Below are positions 53,906 through 64,000 of a stretch of DNA of 64,000 nt, piece after piece. Source of the DNA: Actinernus sp. WN-2022. Its lineage: Eukaryota; Cnidaria; Anthozoa; Actiniaria; Actinernidae. Each line of letters starts with the position of its first letter. Positions within the stretch are counted from its first letter, which is position 1. A program made the position numbers and the translations under genes. Where the stretch lies: positions 37,801,976 to 37,865,975 of the forward strand of contig JAOWCC010000019.1 in NCBI GenBank assembly GCA_030867875.1. Reading direction: 5' to 3'. A model generated the notes under the pieces. That model had not been told where the DNA came from and searched no databases. It saw only the letters and a program-made list of their open reading frames with translations.

Positions 53906-54798
53906 CGGTTTCTTGGAAACTACCCACCCACCCCTCCCTTGGATATGCATCGTTTTATTAATGACAGACAGACAGTATTTTATTTGGAGCTTTGTACGAA
54001 CGCGTACATCGACTTGAATCCAAATATTTGATACAGTATAACTAAGATTATCTCTAAGAGAAAAGCAGTTAAATATGTATTTCGCTACTATGATTAGGAG
54101 TTTAGGTGGAGGATCTATCATTAAGAGGAACAACTGATCGTCTGATATTCTTTTTCGATTGATATTAAGGGAGCTAAATTGAGCTAATAATTCGTTCCTC
54201 AAGTTGTTATATAAAGGGCATTTAACAAGAAAGTGCTTTTCATCTTCAGTCTCATTGGGGCACTGAGAACAAGTTCTTTCTTCAGGTTTTTTATAACCAC
54301 CTGAGTATCTGCCCTTTTCTATTTCTAGCGAATGATTGCTTATTCGTAATCTAGTGAGGGCGTTTCTGTACTTAAGGTTTCTTAACCTCATGATAAATAG
54401 CCTTCAAAAGAAAATGTTACTTTGAAAAGGCGATATGTTCTCAATTTATTCTTCTCCTATTGTCGTTATGTAGATCCCCAGCATGTCAGAGTACATATCA
54501 CGAGAGAGTTTGGGTGGGGCATCTGGGTTTGCTAGACTGGACCAAAATTTAATACATCTGAATTTTGCCTCATTATGTAGTGCAAATCTCCCCAGTTCTG
54601 CTAGACAGGCAGTTTACGACCCCAAGTAACATCTTACAAAACTTAATATGTACACCTTCTATTATATCAGGGCTTATCGGTCCCCCAAACTTCGCTTCCA
54701 TATAGTAGAATTGGTTTTACTAGAGATTCAAAAAGCTTGATCGTACTTAAGGCATGGATTATAACTAAAAGAAGGACCCATCTCTTGCTTCAACTTAA

Positions 54799-55529
54799 AG
54801 GGATACCCGAGTGAAAAACACATTGGGGCTCAAAAGAATCTTCAACATGTTCTTTGTTCAGAAAATGTATTAAAATTTGATCAAAGGTTTTTAGTATTAA
54901 GAACGAGCACCTCAAAGTTGGCCCCACGAAGACATGGACGCCGCCATCTTTGTTTGCATTTACGGAAGTGACGTCACTTCGTCCCACCAGCGTTCTCACT
55001 CTCTCACTTATTAGGTGTTTTTAGGATGATAAACGCCTTAACTGTACCTCACATACATTGTAGTTCTTATACTTATTCAGAAGTCACTCGAGTCTTTTAA
55101 GCCATGTTGTTTTGCTGTTATTAAATGGCGGTTACGAGACCTTGTTGTTCGTCGGCTGATAATTTCTCGCCTTCCCAATGCTTTTCTTCCTCCTCCCAGT
55201 CTTCTGACCTTTTCTCATAATGTCGTCTTCATCATAATTCCGGTTTCTGTAAGAATTCCTCTGCAATCTCGATGAAAATATATCCACTTTAATTCCGAGC
55301 GTGTGAAAATCATACAAAGACAAGTAGCCGCGATACGCTGGTGGGACGAAGTGACGTCACTTCCGTAAATGCAAACAAAGATGGCGGCGCCCATGTCTTC
55401 GCGGGGCTAACTTTGAGGTGCTCGTTCTTAATACTAAAAACGTTTGATCAAATTTTAATACATTTTCTGAACAAAGAACATGTTGAAGATTCTTTTGAGC
55501 CCCAATGTGTTTTTCACTCGGGTATCCCT
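54799..55529. mobile_element. TTAA-target MITE with about 200-bp arms, 731 bp
   Basis: The ends are AGGGATACCCGAGTGAAAAA and its inverse, with arms about 200 bp long (to about 55000 and from about 55338). TTAA lies on both sides (54795-54798 and 55530-55533). Removing it restores the LINE reading A-L-F-K-L across the junction. Confidence 0.88.
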
Positions 55530-55543
55530 TTAAACAATGCTTT

Positions 55544-55981
55544 TTAAAGTGCCTGTCACCCTTTTGCAGTTTTGATAGCTTGTGAACCTCCGAAAAGTTT
55601 TGAGTACTTCTGTGAAGAAAGTTTTGGTTTAAAGTGAATACTTTATGTTCTACGCTTGTTTGAAATCGTGTAAATGTGACCTTTCCTGACCCATGACCGC
55701 GTAAGTAAAAGCCTGGGTCGAAACCTGGGTAGACGTCATCTTGACGTCATATAATTAATTCGGCTTTGCAATCATTTGAATAAATACTTAACATGTTGAC
55801 TAAAATGACTTTTTTCTTTAGTAAAAACTCAAAAACTGTGTATATTTTCTATGCATCGATGTTGTTGTAATAAAAAGGCGCCATGGAGAATAATGTATTA
55901 ATGAGATGACGTCTACCCAGGTTTCGACCCAGGCTTTTACTTACGCGGTCATGGGTCAGGAAAGGTCACATTTACACATTT
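55544..55981. mobile_element. Foldback element with perfect 73-bp internal arms and about 10-bp target duplication
   Basis: ACAATGCTTT at 55534-55543 and 55982-55991 flanks the element. Internal arms 55668-55740 and 55905-55977 are perfect inverted repeats (GTGTAAATGTGACCTTTCCT...). A 9-10-bp duplication suggests a Mutator-like mechanism; the true termini are only weakly inverted. Confidence 0.7.
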
Positions 55982-56613
55982 ACAATGCTTTCAATGCCGA
56001 CTTCTTTAGCTCTTGCTTAACAATAGTAAAGTTGCCAAACGCACTAAATGTAATACCAAGGTATTTAAAACACCTGACATTGTCAATCTTCTTATTATGA
56101 TAATAAAAGGCATAATTATTCATTATTAAAAATCAGAGTTTTTTGTTTTCTCTATATTAACTGCAAGACTATTCAAGTGCGAGTGATCCTCGAGCTTAGA
56201 TAAAAGAGTTGGTTAACCATTAAAGTTAGGGTGAAGTGTGGGGGAGGGGTGGGGAGGGGTGGGGAGGGGAGGGGTGGGGGTTTACCAGAAACCGTGATTG
56301 ATCCAATACTCTAATCGCGTTATTGAATTTCGCCACTTAAAACCTCTCGAAAGGCGCTCAAAATGGTTAACTTACAAAAGCCGATAAACAAGTTTTTCAA
56401 CCACGTGAGATTATGCCGCACATTTTTCAATTGAAGTAAGCTGTCGACAAAGAATTCCAGTCCACTTCTCATGAACATTAGACTCCAAGATAACTATTTC
56501 GTCACTGCATGGTCGTCACTGGATCGGAAAGTTTGTTAAGATACGAAATGGCAAGAAATGCAATGGAATGCTTTTATGGATTGTCGACAAATGGCTTGTA
56601 TCGCACTTTTTTA

Positions 56614-57068
56614 GGCCATGTTGACACCATACCGGGTAGGTTTTGTGCCGGCACGAAAACCATAACGGATCACACATGAAAAGCTTTTTTCGGCGCGATT
56701 TCTGTCAGTACCGGAGCGATGTCGCACCCATCCACTCTTCAAAGTGATATACTTTATAGCGGATAGGTTTTTGTGCCGATTGCTTCGTGCCGGCATACAC
56801 CATTTTCATAAGTCTGACTCTAAGTATAATCAGTGACATCGTCCGCGTACTTCTCGTGTATCAGGACTAGAAGCCTGTTTGGCCGGGAATGATGTTAGCA
56901 GCGCCTTTGCTGCATCTTGGAAAGTCTGAATTTTATTTTCATCTCTTGTTCAAGAAATCACGAGTTAGACATTTGTTTGCTTTTCCGCGATTTACATTAC
57001 TACAATTGAATTCCAACCACTTATTAAAAGGATGTCTTGCGAACTACCCGATATGGTGTGAACATAGG
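56614..57068. repeat. Foldback element, about 455 bp
   Basis: GACACCATACCGGGTAG near 56622 pairs with CTACCCGATATGGTGTG ending near 57060; about 23 bp are inverted with few mismatches. No coding. Confidence 0.65.
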
Positions 57069-57631
57069 AAATATCAATCAGATTGTATTCACACAACCAT
57101 GAATTTGCACACAGAAATATAGACTAAGAACTTCTAACCGGTGCTAGTGAGCAATAAATCTTTCGCTAATTTATTTTTCAGGGATAACCAGAACATGTTC
57201 ATTTAGCGCCATGTTCCTGCTGTTCTGATTACTTGATGTTTTCTCATTTAGAGTTCCGATTCGATGCGCGGTATTGTAATGCCCTTCAGATGCGGCCAGC
57301 GGTCAACATCTTCTTGGTTGCCAATAACTTGCTGTGCCGAGTTTAACGATAGAAGTACGGCTGTGTGTAGCTGGTTAAACTGTGACGTGATATGCAAATT
57401 AAGACCATTTTAACCCGCGTTTGTTGTCTGTTTCATCTGAGTGATTTAGGGCTTTCATTTGGTATATTTTTGCGCAAAACTTCAATGTTCAATATCTGCT
57501 TAGCGAACTGAGCTTAATTCTGAACAATACCCTTATATGGTATGAGGAGGAAACAGAACCTATTGTTCGTTTGCATGTGACGTGGTCAAAAATTTAAACT
57601 AAAAGACCTACAAAGCTGTTCTTTATATATA
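57069..57631. other. No recognisable gene or repeat
   Basis: Nothing supported. Confidence 0.4.
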
Positions 57632-57890
57632 CAGCTATGTTAAAAAGGTTGTTCCTGACAAACCGCAAACGACATTCCCACACCGAACTGGATTGTGGTT
57701 ATAACCGTACATCTGTGTGAAACGGAGAAACTGGAAAATCGATTCGCAGGAGACCATTAATATTCGTCTTAAAACTTTGTGACCCAAAAACAAACGAATT
57801 CACCAGACTTTCAGCTACAACCACAATGCATTTCGGTCTGGGAATGTCGCTTGTCGTTTTTCCCGGACAACCTTGTTGAAATAGCTGTAT
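57632..57890. repeat. Foldback element, about 260 bp
   Basis: ACAGCTATGTTAAAAAGGTTG and CGACATTCCCACACCGAA on the left pair with TTCGGTCTGGGAATGTCG and CAACCTTGTTGAAATAGCTGT on the right. Confidence 0.75.
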
Positions 57891-58034
57891 TCTAGATATT
57901 GATAATAAATGTCTAAACAGAAAATTTCACGTCGATAGGGTGTTTTGTTCGGGAGAAAAAATAATTGAATTTTACGACAGCGGCAAATTTTATTACCTTT
58001 ACGTAGCCTTTTATCTGTATTTTTAAAACATTTA

Positions 58035-59548
58035 AATTTTAATTAAAAGTTCAGAATCGTTTAATACGCTCACTCATCAGAATAGCTAACTAAACAGTAA
58101 CTGTTGCTGTGTCTATAGTACAGTTAGTAAAACTTCCAGTCGGAAGCTGTTGAATTGATGTATTCACTTATTCACCAAAAAACCTTTTTCGTAACACTCT
58201 GGTACTCTAGCCTTATGAAACATGTCTTGGTCTCCGAAGTTTGACCCCCATCTAAGAAATAGAATATCGGTTTCTTTCTTGTTTCCTCTTTTTCTTCATT
58301 GCAATAAATGTATAAGAATCGCTAAATCTCAAGTTAAATTTAAAGTGTATGATCGTTTTCGTTCAGTCATTGTTTTCTTGGCCTGAACTCATCCTTGAAT
58401 GTCATGTCCCGTACAACACTTTTCCAAGCGAAGCTTCCCAGATATGTTCCTGAAGATTTTCCTAAACGCCTCCTTAAACTCTTGGTTAGTCAGTGCATAG
58501 ACGACTGGGTTTATCCAGGCTGCTAGTGAAGCGAAAAGTGTCAAAGGCTGTATTTTTCTGATCTTAAAGTCACAATCTCGGGGCGGGCCATCTTTGTCTA
58601 TTATTTGAACTAAAACAAAAATATAGAGAGGCGAGTACAAGACGAGGAATGAGCCGAGGACGACTACTATTGTCCGAGCAGCCTTCATCTCTACTTTCCT
58701 CCTGGCTTGGGTGTTTGTTATCGGGTGGAGCTGCTTGCATTGCTGTCGAGATATTTTGAATATAATGGCATAGCTAGTGAGCATTATAAGGCACGGGATG
58801 AGATAACCTATGAGTAGGTGGATTATGACTATAACCGTGCGGCTGTCTGCTGCTGTAATGTTATGTTCGGGCTTAAAGCACCGACTCATGAGTTTCCAAA
58901 ATGCGACCCCTCTTTCATCGCTTACTTTCACAAACCATTTCGCTGTGCAATAAAGAAGAGAGATGATCCACAAGATAGCGGCCACGATAGTAGCTCGGCG
59001 ATTTGTCACCCAGTACATATAGCGCAGTGGATACTTGATCGCTAGCAACCTGTCTACACTGATGCAGCTCAAGTGAAAGATTGTTAGTACGCAAGGAAGG
59101 GAATAGATTGTGGAATAAAATAGGCAGAAGTCATCGTTCTCCATATCTTCAAATAACAAGAGGGCAATGTTAGTGGTGAACACAACTACATACATCATGT
59201 CTGCTATCGAGAGACTGACGAGCAGGGTGTTAGCTGGAGTCCGTAAATGTTCGTATTTGTACACCGCCCAACAGATCAGCATATTACCAATGGCGGTGAG
59301 GGGAATCTCTATGGAGCTGAGTACTAACGTAACGACTCTCATTCCTTCCTTTCCATCGAGAGTCTTGGAGCAATTGAGATTTGACCGAGGGCCGTTCATC
59401 ATTGCTTTCTTGTCAGGTTATCCTGTACCAATTTGAAACTAGTTAGACATGTTTTTGCTATATCTTCCGGTCGCTTCGTGGCTTTGAACTATTACAGTGT
59501 GTCAGTGTGTGACTTTGCCTTTTCAAACCACTTGTTTTTCGTCGTGGT
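58035..59548. repeat. Segmental duplicate B (carries the third GPCR)
   Basis: Same-orientation counterpart of 30372-31842. Similarity runs from TTTTAATTAAAAGTTCAGAA to CAAACCACTTGTTTTTC, with several small indels in the 3' flank. Confidence 0.85.
58389..59402 (-). CDS. Orphan class A GPCR, intronless, 337 aa (near-copy of the gene at 30.7 kb)
   Basis: About 24 substitutions in 337 residues separate it from the receptor at 30690-31703; the motifs are the same: G39-N40, C93 and C175, DRL 117-119, P258 in LYSP, and N298-P-V-V-Y302. Changes cluster in the TM2-TM3 outer region (FYSTIYSLPC in place of SYSIVYSIPY) and in extracellular loop 2, parts that usually shape the ligand pocket, while the G-protein-facing loops (LAIKYPLRY, QARRKVEMKAARTI) are unchanged. 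This suggests a recent duplicate that may be shifting ligand preference. Ligand unknown. Confidence 0.9.
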   Translation of the reverse strand: MMNGPRSNLNCSKTLDGKEGMRVVTLVLSSIEIPLTAIGNMLICWAVYKYEHLRTPANTLLVSLSIADMMYVVVFTTNIALLLFEDMENDDFCLFYSTIYSLPCVLTIFHLSCISVDRLLAIKYPLRYMYWVTNRRATIVAAILWIISLLYCTAKWFVKVSDERGVAFWKLMSRCFKPEHNITAADSRTVIVIIHLLIGYLIPCLIMLTSYAIIFKISRQQCKQLHPITNTQARRKVEMKAARTIVVVLGSFLVLYSPLYIFVLVQIIDKDGPPRDCDFKIRKIQPLTLFASLAAWINPVVYALTNQEFKEAFRKIFRNISGKLRLEKCCTGHDIQG

Positions 59549-60089
59549 TACCTTCGTGCTCAATGCAGCCTAGAGGTTAACGCGTGTTTATAAGGAACTG
59601 CTATATTTTCCCTTCCTTCCTAAAGAAAAGTCATTTAACTTCAAGCCTTGCCACTCTCGTTCTTCGCAGTTTTTCTTCAATGAAATGTTGCAGCTAGGTT
59701 TTTGTAGGTACAGCTGCTAATGTTTTCCAATGCATTGCTTATAAAAGCAATTATTATTCAGTTCCTAAGTATCCCGGATTTCGTTTGGTTGATTCACCTG
59801 CAGACAATGGCCCGCAAATAAGCGCTTGCTGCAGATGTTGTTGTGAGCATGCGCAGTGCTGTTCAACAACGAATCCCAACTTCCAGAGCGTTCAGAGGAG
59901 GAAATTGCGAGCATTTTGGATGCCCAATTACTGAATAATAAAACAATTGGAACTGCGGCTATCGCAAAATTGTATATCAGCATCTAGCGGTAAATAACTG
60001 GTAGCTCGCCACTCCCAATAATTGCTTATTATTATACATTTAATTCCCTAACCCAATTCTGATTGGCTAAGAACACAGCTAATTCTAGA
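59549..60089. other. Upstream flank of GPCR 3, no gene recognised
   Basis: Nothing supported. Confidence 0.4.
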
Positions 60090-60475
60090 TAGCTGGCTAC
60101 AGCCACACCGCGGCAAAATGGTATGCCCCGCTGGCCAAAAGAACGAAGGCTCTGCTATCAAATACAAATTACCGAGGGTTTCAACTTTTTTAGTAAATAA
60201 TTTTATAACTTAGTAAACTCACAATGAATTATAAATTAAGAAAACTTCAACCTGTTAAAGTCTTAAGCTTATCTTTTAAGTAGTTTTCTTAGTTTTTGAC
60301 AAAACAGTTCACAAATGAATACTTTTAAGCAGAAACGTTAAAATCACGGGTATGTGCCTGTTGTTTCATTTCATCTTTCGCGGAAAACTGGGGGCGGCCG
60401 CGAGCCGACAAGAAATAGCAAATACGCATGCGCGAGACGTTTTGCCGCGGTGTGGGCTACAGCATTGAGTGCGAA
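60090..60475. repeat. Foldback element
   Basis: GCTACAGCCACACCGCGGCA near 60100 and the inverted TGCCGCGGTGTGGGCTACA near 60441-60461 form its ends. No coding. Confidence 0.65.
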
Positions 60476-61170
60476 TGCGTACAATATTATATGCAGATAG
60501 CGCGGCTCGATGATAAGCAAGGACGACTATTTTACGCTAGAAAGTAGAGAAATATTTCGCTTTTTTTGTGCCCATTGTGCTATGTTAAGCTCTAATCTAT
60601 GTTTCCAGTCTTTCTTTTCCCCTAAACGTTTAAATAGAAGGAATTTGTAGGTCGAATAAGAAACAAAACGTCTTGAAATTCAATCGTAAACAAACCAATT
60701 TTCGGTGTTTCATTTAGCTTCGCTTTCGCTAGCTTTTATTTTTGCTAAAACGTTTCCTTAAAATGTATAATAAAACAATTATTGAATTCGGTGTTCGCAT
60801 GATAGTGAAAATCATCAAGACCTCGGTCTGTGTTATCACACACACATGTCTACAGTTGATAGTTTTCGCTATCATGCTCAACCTCATCTAATAATTGCTT
60901 AGTATTTGCATGTAGTACGTATAGCAGTATTTCGTTGCCGGTTGGGTTTTTACTTGAGAATATTCTTGGCTGTATTACATATGTTAACCTGCGACATACA
61001 TTTACAACAGAAAATAACTATTTCGTAGCACAAACGTAACAAAATATGATTTCCAATATAAAGCTGCATCTACTTGAATGTGTTGTCTTGCCGCTGCCAA
61101 GTTGTCGTCGACATTCAGTATTATTCTAAAGAGCAGAATTACCATACAGAGAATTGTATTAAACACCTGG
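60476..61170. other. No recognisable gene
   Basis: Nothing supported. Confidence 0.4.
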
Positions 61171-61312
61171 GCCTGGTTGTTCAAAGGGGGGATAACTTTA
61201 TCCACCGGATAAATCCTTATCCAGTGGATAAGTATTACCTAACCTAGCTTATTTTATTCACTGGATAAGGATTTATCCGCTGGATAGCGTTAACCACCCT
61301 TTGAACAACCAG
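61171..61312. repeat. Palindromic MITE of the GGCCCGGTTGTTCAAAGG family, copy 2
   Basis: GGCCTGGTTGTTCAAAGGGG pairs with CCCTTTGAACAACCAGG; the inner arms are AAATCCTTATCCAGTGGATA and its inverse. Nearly the same design as 44962-45106. Confidence 0.8.
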
Positions 61313-61862
61313 GACCATACAAACTGTTAATATTTTACATCCAAAATTAAACTCTGCTTCGCCGATGATTGTTTCTCTTTTTGCGCAAAAAGTTGACGAG
61401 TGCAAACGCGATAAAATAAACCTGATAGTGTGTATAAAATGCCGGATTATTTTTTTCATCGGCGACTGGACAAAAACCTCACGCGATGTTTATTAAGCGA
61501 ACTTTGGATAACAAAATAGCAGGTGGTTTGTTTAATAGCTATTGATGTTTGATATGAAAAATATATAATATTGTGATAATAATCGTTGTGTTTGATAGTT
61601 AATGATGTTTGATATGAAAATAATATTAATATAAAGTTGTGATAATAATAAAACGATATTCAAAATGTCGAAGGGACTTGTTGAAAAAGGACACGAAGCT
61701 TACAGAACGAGTCGAGGAGAGGCATGTATTTCAGGCCGCCAAGTTTCTATTATTGGTACAAAATTACAGCAACATTTCAAAGCCACATGTTTCCCCATAA
61801 ATGTGCTACTTGGCCCCCACCCCCCTCCCCCTAGCCCGTTTCAACTTCTTGATAATAAACTT

Positions 61863-62149
61863 TAGTATATACCACACAAGTGAGTAGTGCTTTTCGCGCG
61901 CTCTGATTGGCAACTCCGGGGTTGAATAAATCCTTTGCTATTTACTTCGCGCGATTTTTTGTCCTTTTGACAGCAGATAAAATAATTATTTGGTGCTGGC
62001 TATTCACTTGTGTGGTATATACTAAAACTATAATTCACCTCAGTTTCGGTGAATAGTGATGGTTATTTACCTATACCTCGCCGCTTCGCAACTCGGTAAA
62101 TATCCACCATGTACCACTATCCACCTCCTTCGGTGAATAATTGTTCACG
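61863..62149. mobile_element. Two adjacent foldbacks inserted in the duplicated block
   Basis: TAGTATATACCACACAAGTG and its inverse (ending 62024) bracket the first. The second (about 62033-62145) has TTCGGTGAATAGTGATGG-type arms. The other copy of the block is uninterrupted (AATAAACT then GATAAGCC). Confidence 0.75.
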
Positions 62150-62281
62150 ATAAGCCTTTGGCATGACTTTGGCAGTATTGGCGTTATTATAATAATAGCT
62201 CTGTTGCTGCTTTGTGTTAACAGGTAAAAAGTCCAAATCGTTCGTATTAATTGACACAATAATGTTTTGTTTTACTATTTG

Positions 62282-62403
62282 GATCGGGTTGTTCGAAGCA
62301 AGGGTTAAGCGCTACTCCAGTGTTAAATCGCAAACCCGAGGTTAAACTGTACAGATCAGCGCAATCATTCGGATAAAGTTACTCTTGCTTCGAACGACCG
62401 GGC
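62282..62403. mobile_element. MITE related to the GGCCCGGTTGTTC family, inserted in the duplicated block
   Basis: TCGGGTTGTTCGAAGCAAGG at the left pairs with CTTGCTTCGAACGACCGGGC at the right. TTG occurs on both sides (a possible 3-bp target). The other block copy lacks it. Confidence 0.7.
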
Positions 62404-62592
62404 CTTGATGTGTTATTTTTATTGTATAAAGATATTGTTCCTTTAAAAATGTAAATGTCTTGTCCAGTCGAAGTATTCACTGCAAAAAAGGCTCGAGTCG
62501 TTTGTCAAAGGGTTTCAGTCCGATTACTTTTACCATTGAACCATTCATTAACGAATAATTATCAATTTCTGATCTAATTTCTGACTAAAAGC

Positions 62593-63500
62593 CAGGGCAG
62601 GAAATAAAATTGCAATCCAGTTGCCCAGTGGACCAGTATATATTTCATTTTTCACTTGGCCCGCACACTTAAATTTTACTTCCCAAGTAGGAACTCCTTG
62701 ACCAAAGGCTTGGTAATCCATAACAGCAGCAGTTCCATGTACTTAATACCGTCCGTACAATGCAGGTTGTTCCATGGCAAACTTTAAGGTTATAAGCATA
62801 GAGGGCTCCACCCTGACAATGACAAAAAAGCAGGCCAAATTTCGGGAATGGCAGTTGAAAATAATTTTGAACTGCCAAAGCAAAAACTAATTTAAACGAA
62901 AGCTGTTGTTTGCTTACTGAACACATTTATTGCTGGTCCTCTAATGCAAACTATTAATGGCGGATTACTGATGGGAAATACAATAAAGAAATAGCACTTT
63001 CCAAGAAGGTTTAAACTGCCTTTTTCTCGTATTCCATTTTCTTTAGTTGGTCAGCTTTCCGTTTGTTAGATTCACTTGGACGACGAAAAAAAATGTAGAA
63101 TGTTTCTGTTTGACGCCATCTTGAATGAGTCCAAAAATTGCAACATCCAATATGGCGGCCGAGGACGATTTTTAATTCAAGCCGTCAAGGTTTAAAATAG
63201 TTACTGACGGGAAATTATTGTTCATCAAGCTGACAGAGACTCACAGATCAATACTTTATTTTACTTGCCCACTGGACTACGACACTTCTGGTAGTTTCTT
63301 GGTATAGCAGTTCACCACATCACGTAAAACAAAGAAAACTATTGTCTTCTAAAGCAAACGACACCCTGCAATACATCGAACCCTAACCCAGAAAACAATG
63401 CATCTGCTACACTAAGAAATACCCAAACTTCTAATGATACCTAGCCAAAAGCAAAACCTACTTGCCCCGGGCAATCGGACACTGGTATTTTCCTGCCCTG
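62593..63500. mobile_element. CAGGGCAGGAAA element, 908 bp, with AAAGC target (hAT-like)
   Basis: The ends are CAGGGCAGGAAA and TTTCCTGCCCTG, flanked by AAAGC (62588-62592 and 63501-63505). The empty site is read directly in the other block copy (CTAAAAGCCATC). CAGGG ends suit hAT, but a 5-bp duplication is shorter than the usual 8. No transposase is recognised within it. Confidence 0.75.
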
Positions 63501-63792
63501 AAAGCCATCTATTTTAGACTTCCAATAGGCCCTTTGCAGCTAACAAATCACGTGGTTGTACTGGAGAGCATTTATTTACAGGCCTTGTACGAGATCGGTG
63601 TTGTTATTAGCAAAACCTGTTTGTAAATGCTATTTTCCACCTCCAATCGATTGCCGATCTTTCTAAAACTGCGTTTTTGAAGATAGCTTGCTCTCCAGTA
63701 TTCATGGCAACGCCTTCCCCATGGGGATCACGAGCTCGATTCATTCGTTAATGAAGTATTATATCAGCACGTGACTGTTAGCTGCAAATGAC

Positions 63793-64000
63793 CCTAAGCG
63801 TGCCTGTCAAGACGAATGTTCCAGATCCCTCTTTAAGAGAAGTTCAAAATATTGAGAGTTGGTCTCAAAATAATCTCATGACATTAAACATCAGTAAAAC
63901 ATGGGAGATGGTAGTTAGGGGCAAGAAATGTAAGCCTCTAGCGGATCCAGTACCTACAATAGAGAGAAAAACCTCGCTTAAATTACTTGGCGTTACTTTT
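63793..64000 (+). mobile_element. CR1/L2-like LINE reverse transcriptase fragment, runs off the window
   Basis: The frame NIESWSQNNLMTLNISKTWE followed by MVVRGKK and IERKTSLKLLGVTF is the RT region just after the catalytic YADD box in this LINE group. It is open to the window edge; the YADD part itself is not readable upstream. Confidence 0.75.

Larger units (their letters stand above)
53965..56212 (-). mobile_element. LINE of the zinc-knuckle family (same family as 22.2-24.5 kb), 5'-truncated
   Basis: From 5' to 3' on the minus strand: CFKYLGITFSAFGNFTIVKQ (from about 56090), continuing after the insertions with LKQEMG and a degenerate LLYGSEVWG stretch (about 54790-54670), then 54391-53858 with [19 protein letters not shown] and the CX2CX8HX4C knuckle (CSQCPNETEDEKHFLVKC). 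The (TCTG)n tail is at 53965-53975. Confidence 0.8.
53906..56312. mobile_element. Nested insertion: palindromic MITE split by a LINE, itself split by two MITEs
   Basis: The MITE seen whole at 29066-29190 occurs here as a left half (53906-53964) and a right half (56213-56308). Between them is a 5'-truncated LINE on the minus strand, and that LINE is interrupted by two adjacent foldback elements (54799-55529 and 55544-55981). Confidence 0.85.
61628..63535. repeat. Duplicated block, long copy with insertions (counterpart of 43.5-44.2 kb)
   Basis: It is colinear with 43506-44220 once three stretches are removed: about 61861-62149, 62282-62403 and 62593-63500. Each removed stretch has inverted ends, and the shorter copy shows the uninterrupted sequence. 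Confidence 0.85.

Noticed and set aside
53633..54031. Hydrophobic 132-aa open frame as a membrane protein
   Set aside because: Low-complexity TTT/CTT-rich sequence that overlaps the split MITE and the LINE tail; no start context or family match.
54790..55547. Two nearly identical 68-69-aa open frames in opposite orientation
   Set aside because: They are the two long arms of the TTAA MITE, not a gene pair.

Overview
The window looks like nuclear DNA of an anthozoan cnidarian, most likely a stony coral. It is AT-rich and intron-rich, it carries intronless orphan rhodopsin-type GPCR genes in a small cluster, and much of it is transposable-element debris of kinds common in cnidarians: CR1/L2-like and zinc-knuckle-tailed LINEs, DIRS-type retroelements, TTAA-target DNA transposons and foldback MITEs. 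The species cannot be fixed from the sequence alone.

Host genes. The plus strand from about 6.2 to 27.7 kb carries eight internal exons of a DIS3L-type (DIS3-like 1) exosome exoribonuclease gene. They cover part of the PIN-like region, cold-shock domain 1 and the start of cold-shock domain 2, and all splice phases agree. I see neither its first exons nor its catalytic RNB exons, so the gene either runs on through a very long intron or is broken here. Three intronless class A GPCR genes lie on the minus strand at 30.7, 45.7 and 58.4 kb. The first and third are about 93% identical and share flanks. With a second repeated block (43.5-44.2 kb against 61.6-63.5 kb) this suggests a tandem segmental duplication.

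Mobile DNA. The most striking item is an apparently intact 5.7-kb DNA transposon at 33.2-38.9 kb. It has two convergent genes: a THAP-finger DDE transposase, and a 963-aa protein with SAP, SWIM-like and YqaJ-nuclease regions followed by what reads as a cysteine-peptidase (USP-like) region. It resembles the ISL2EU/IS4EU type. Perfect 108-bp direct repeats lie on both sides of it. Just beyond is a decayed DIRS-type element (tyrosine recombinase, RNase H, RT and zinc-knuckle fragments). Four elements have TTAA targets, one has a 9-bp target duplication, one is Tc1/mariner-like with TA, and many are foldbacks. LINE fragments lie at 22.2-24.5, 27.9-28.9, 48.7-49.9, 54-56.2 and 63.8-64.0 kb.

Repeats and small RNAs. 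A 20-bp satellite occurs at 11.1-11.8 kb and, inverted, at 47.5-48.5 kb, where it encloses two tandem tRNA-Thr-like units. A tRNA-derived SINE family is present in four copies. In several places a duplicated sequence keeps the 'empty' version of an insertion site, so the order of insertion can be read directly.
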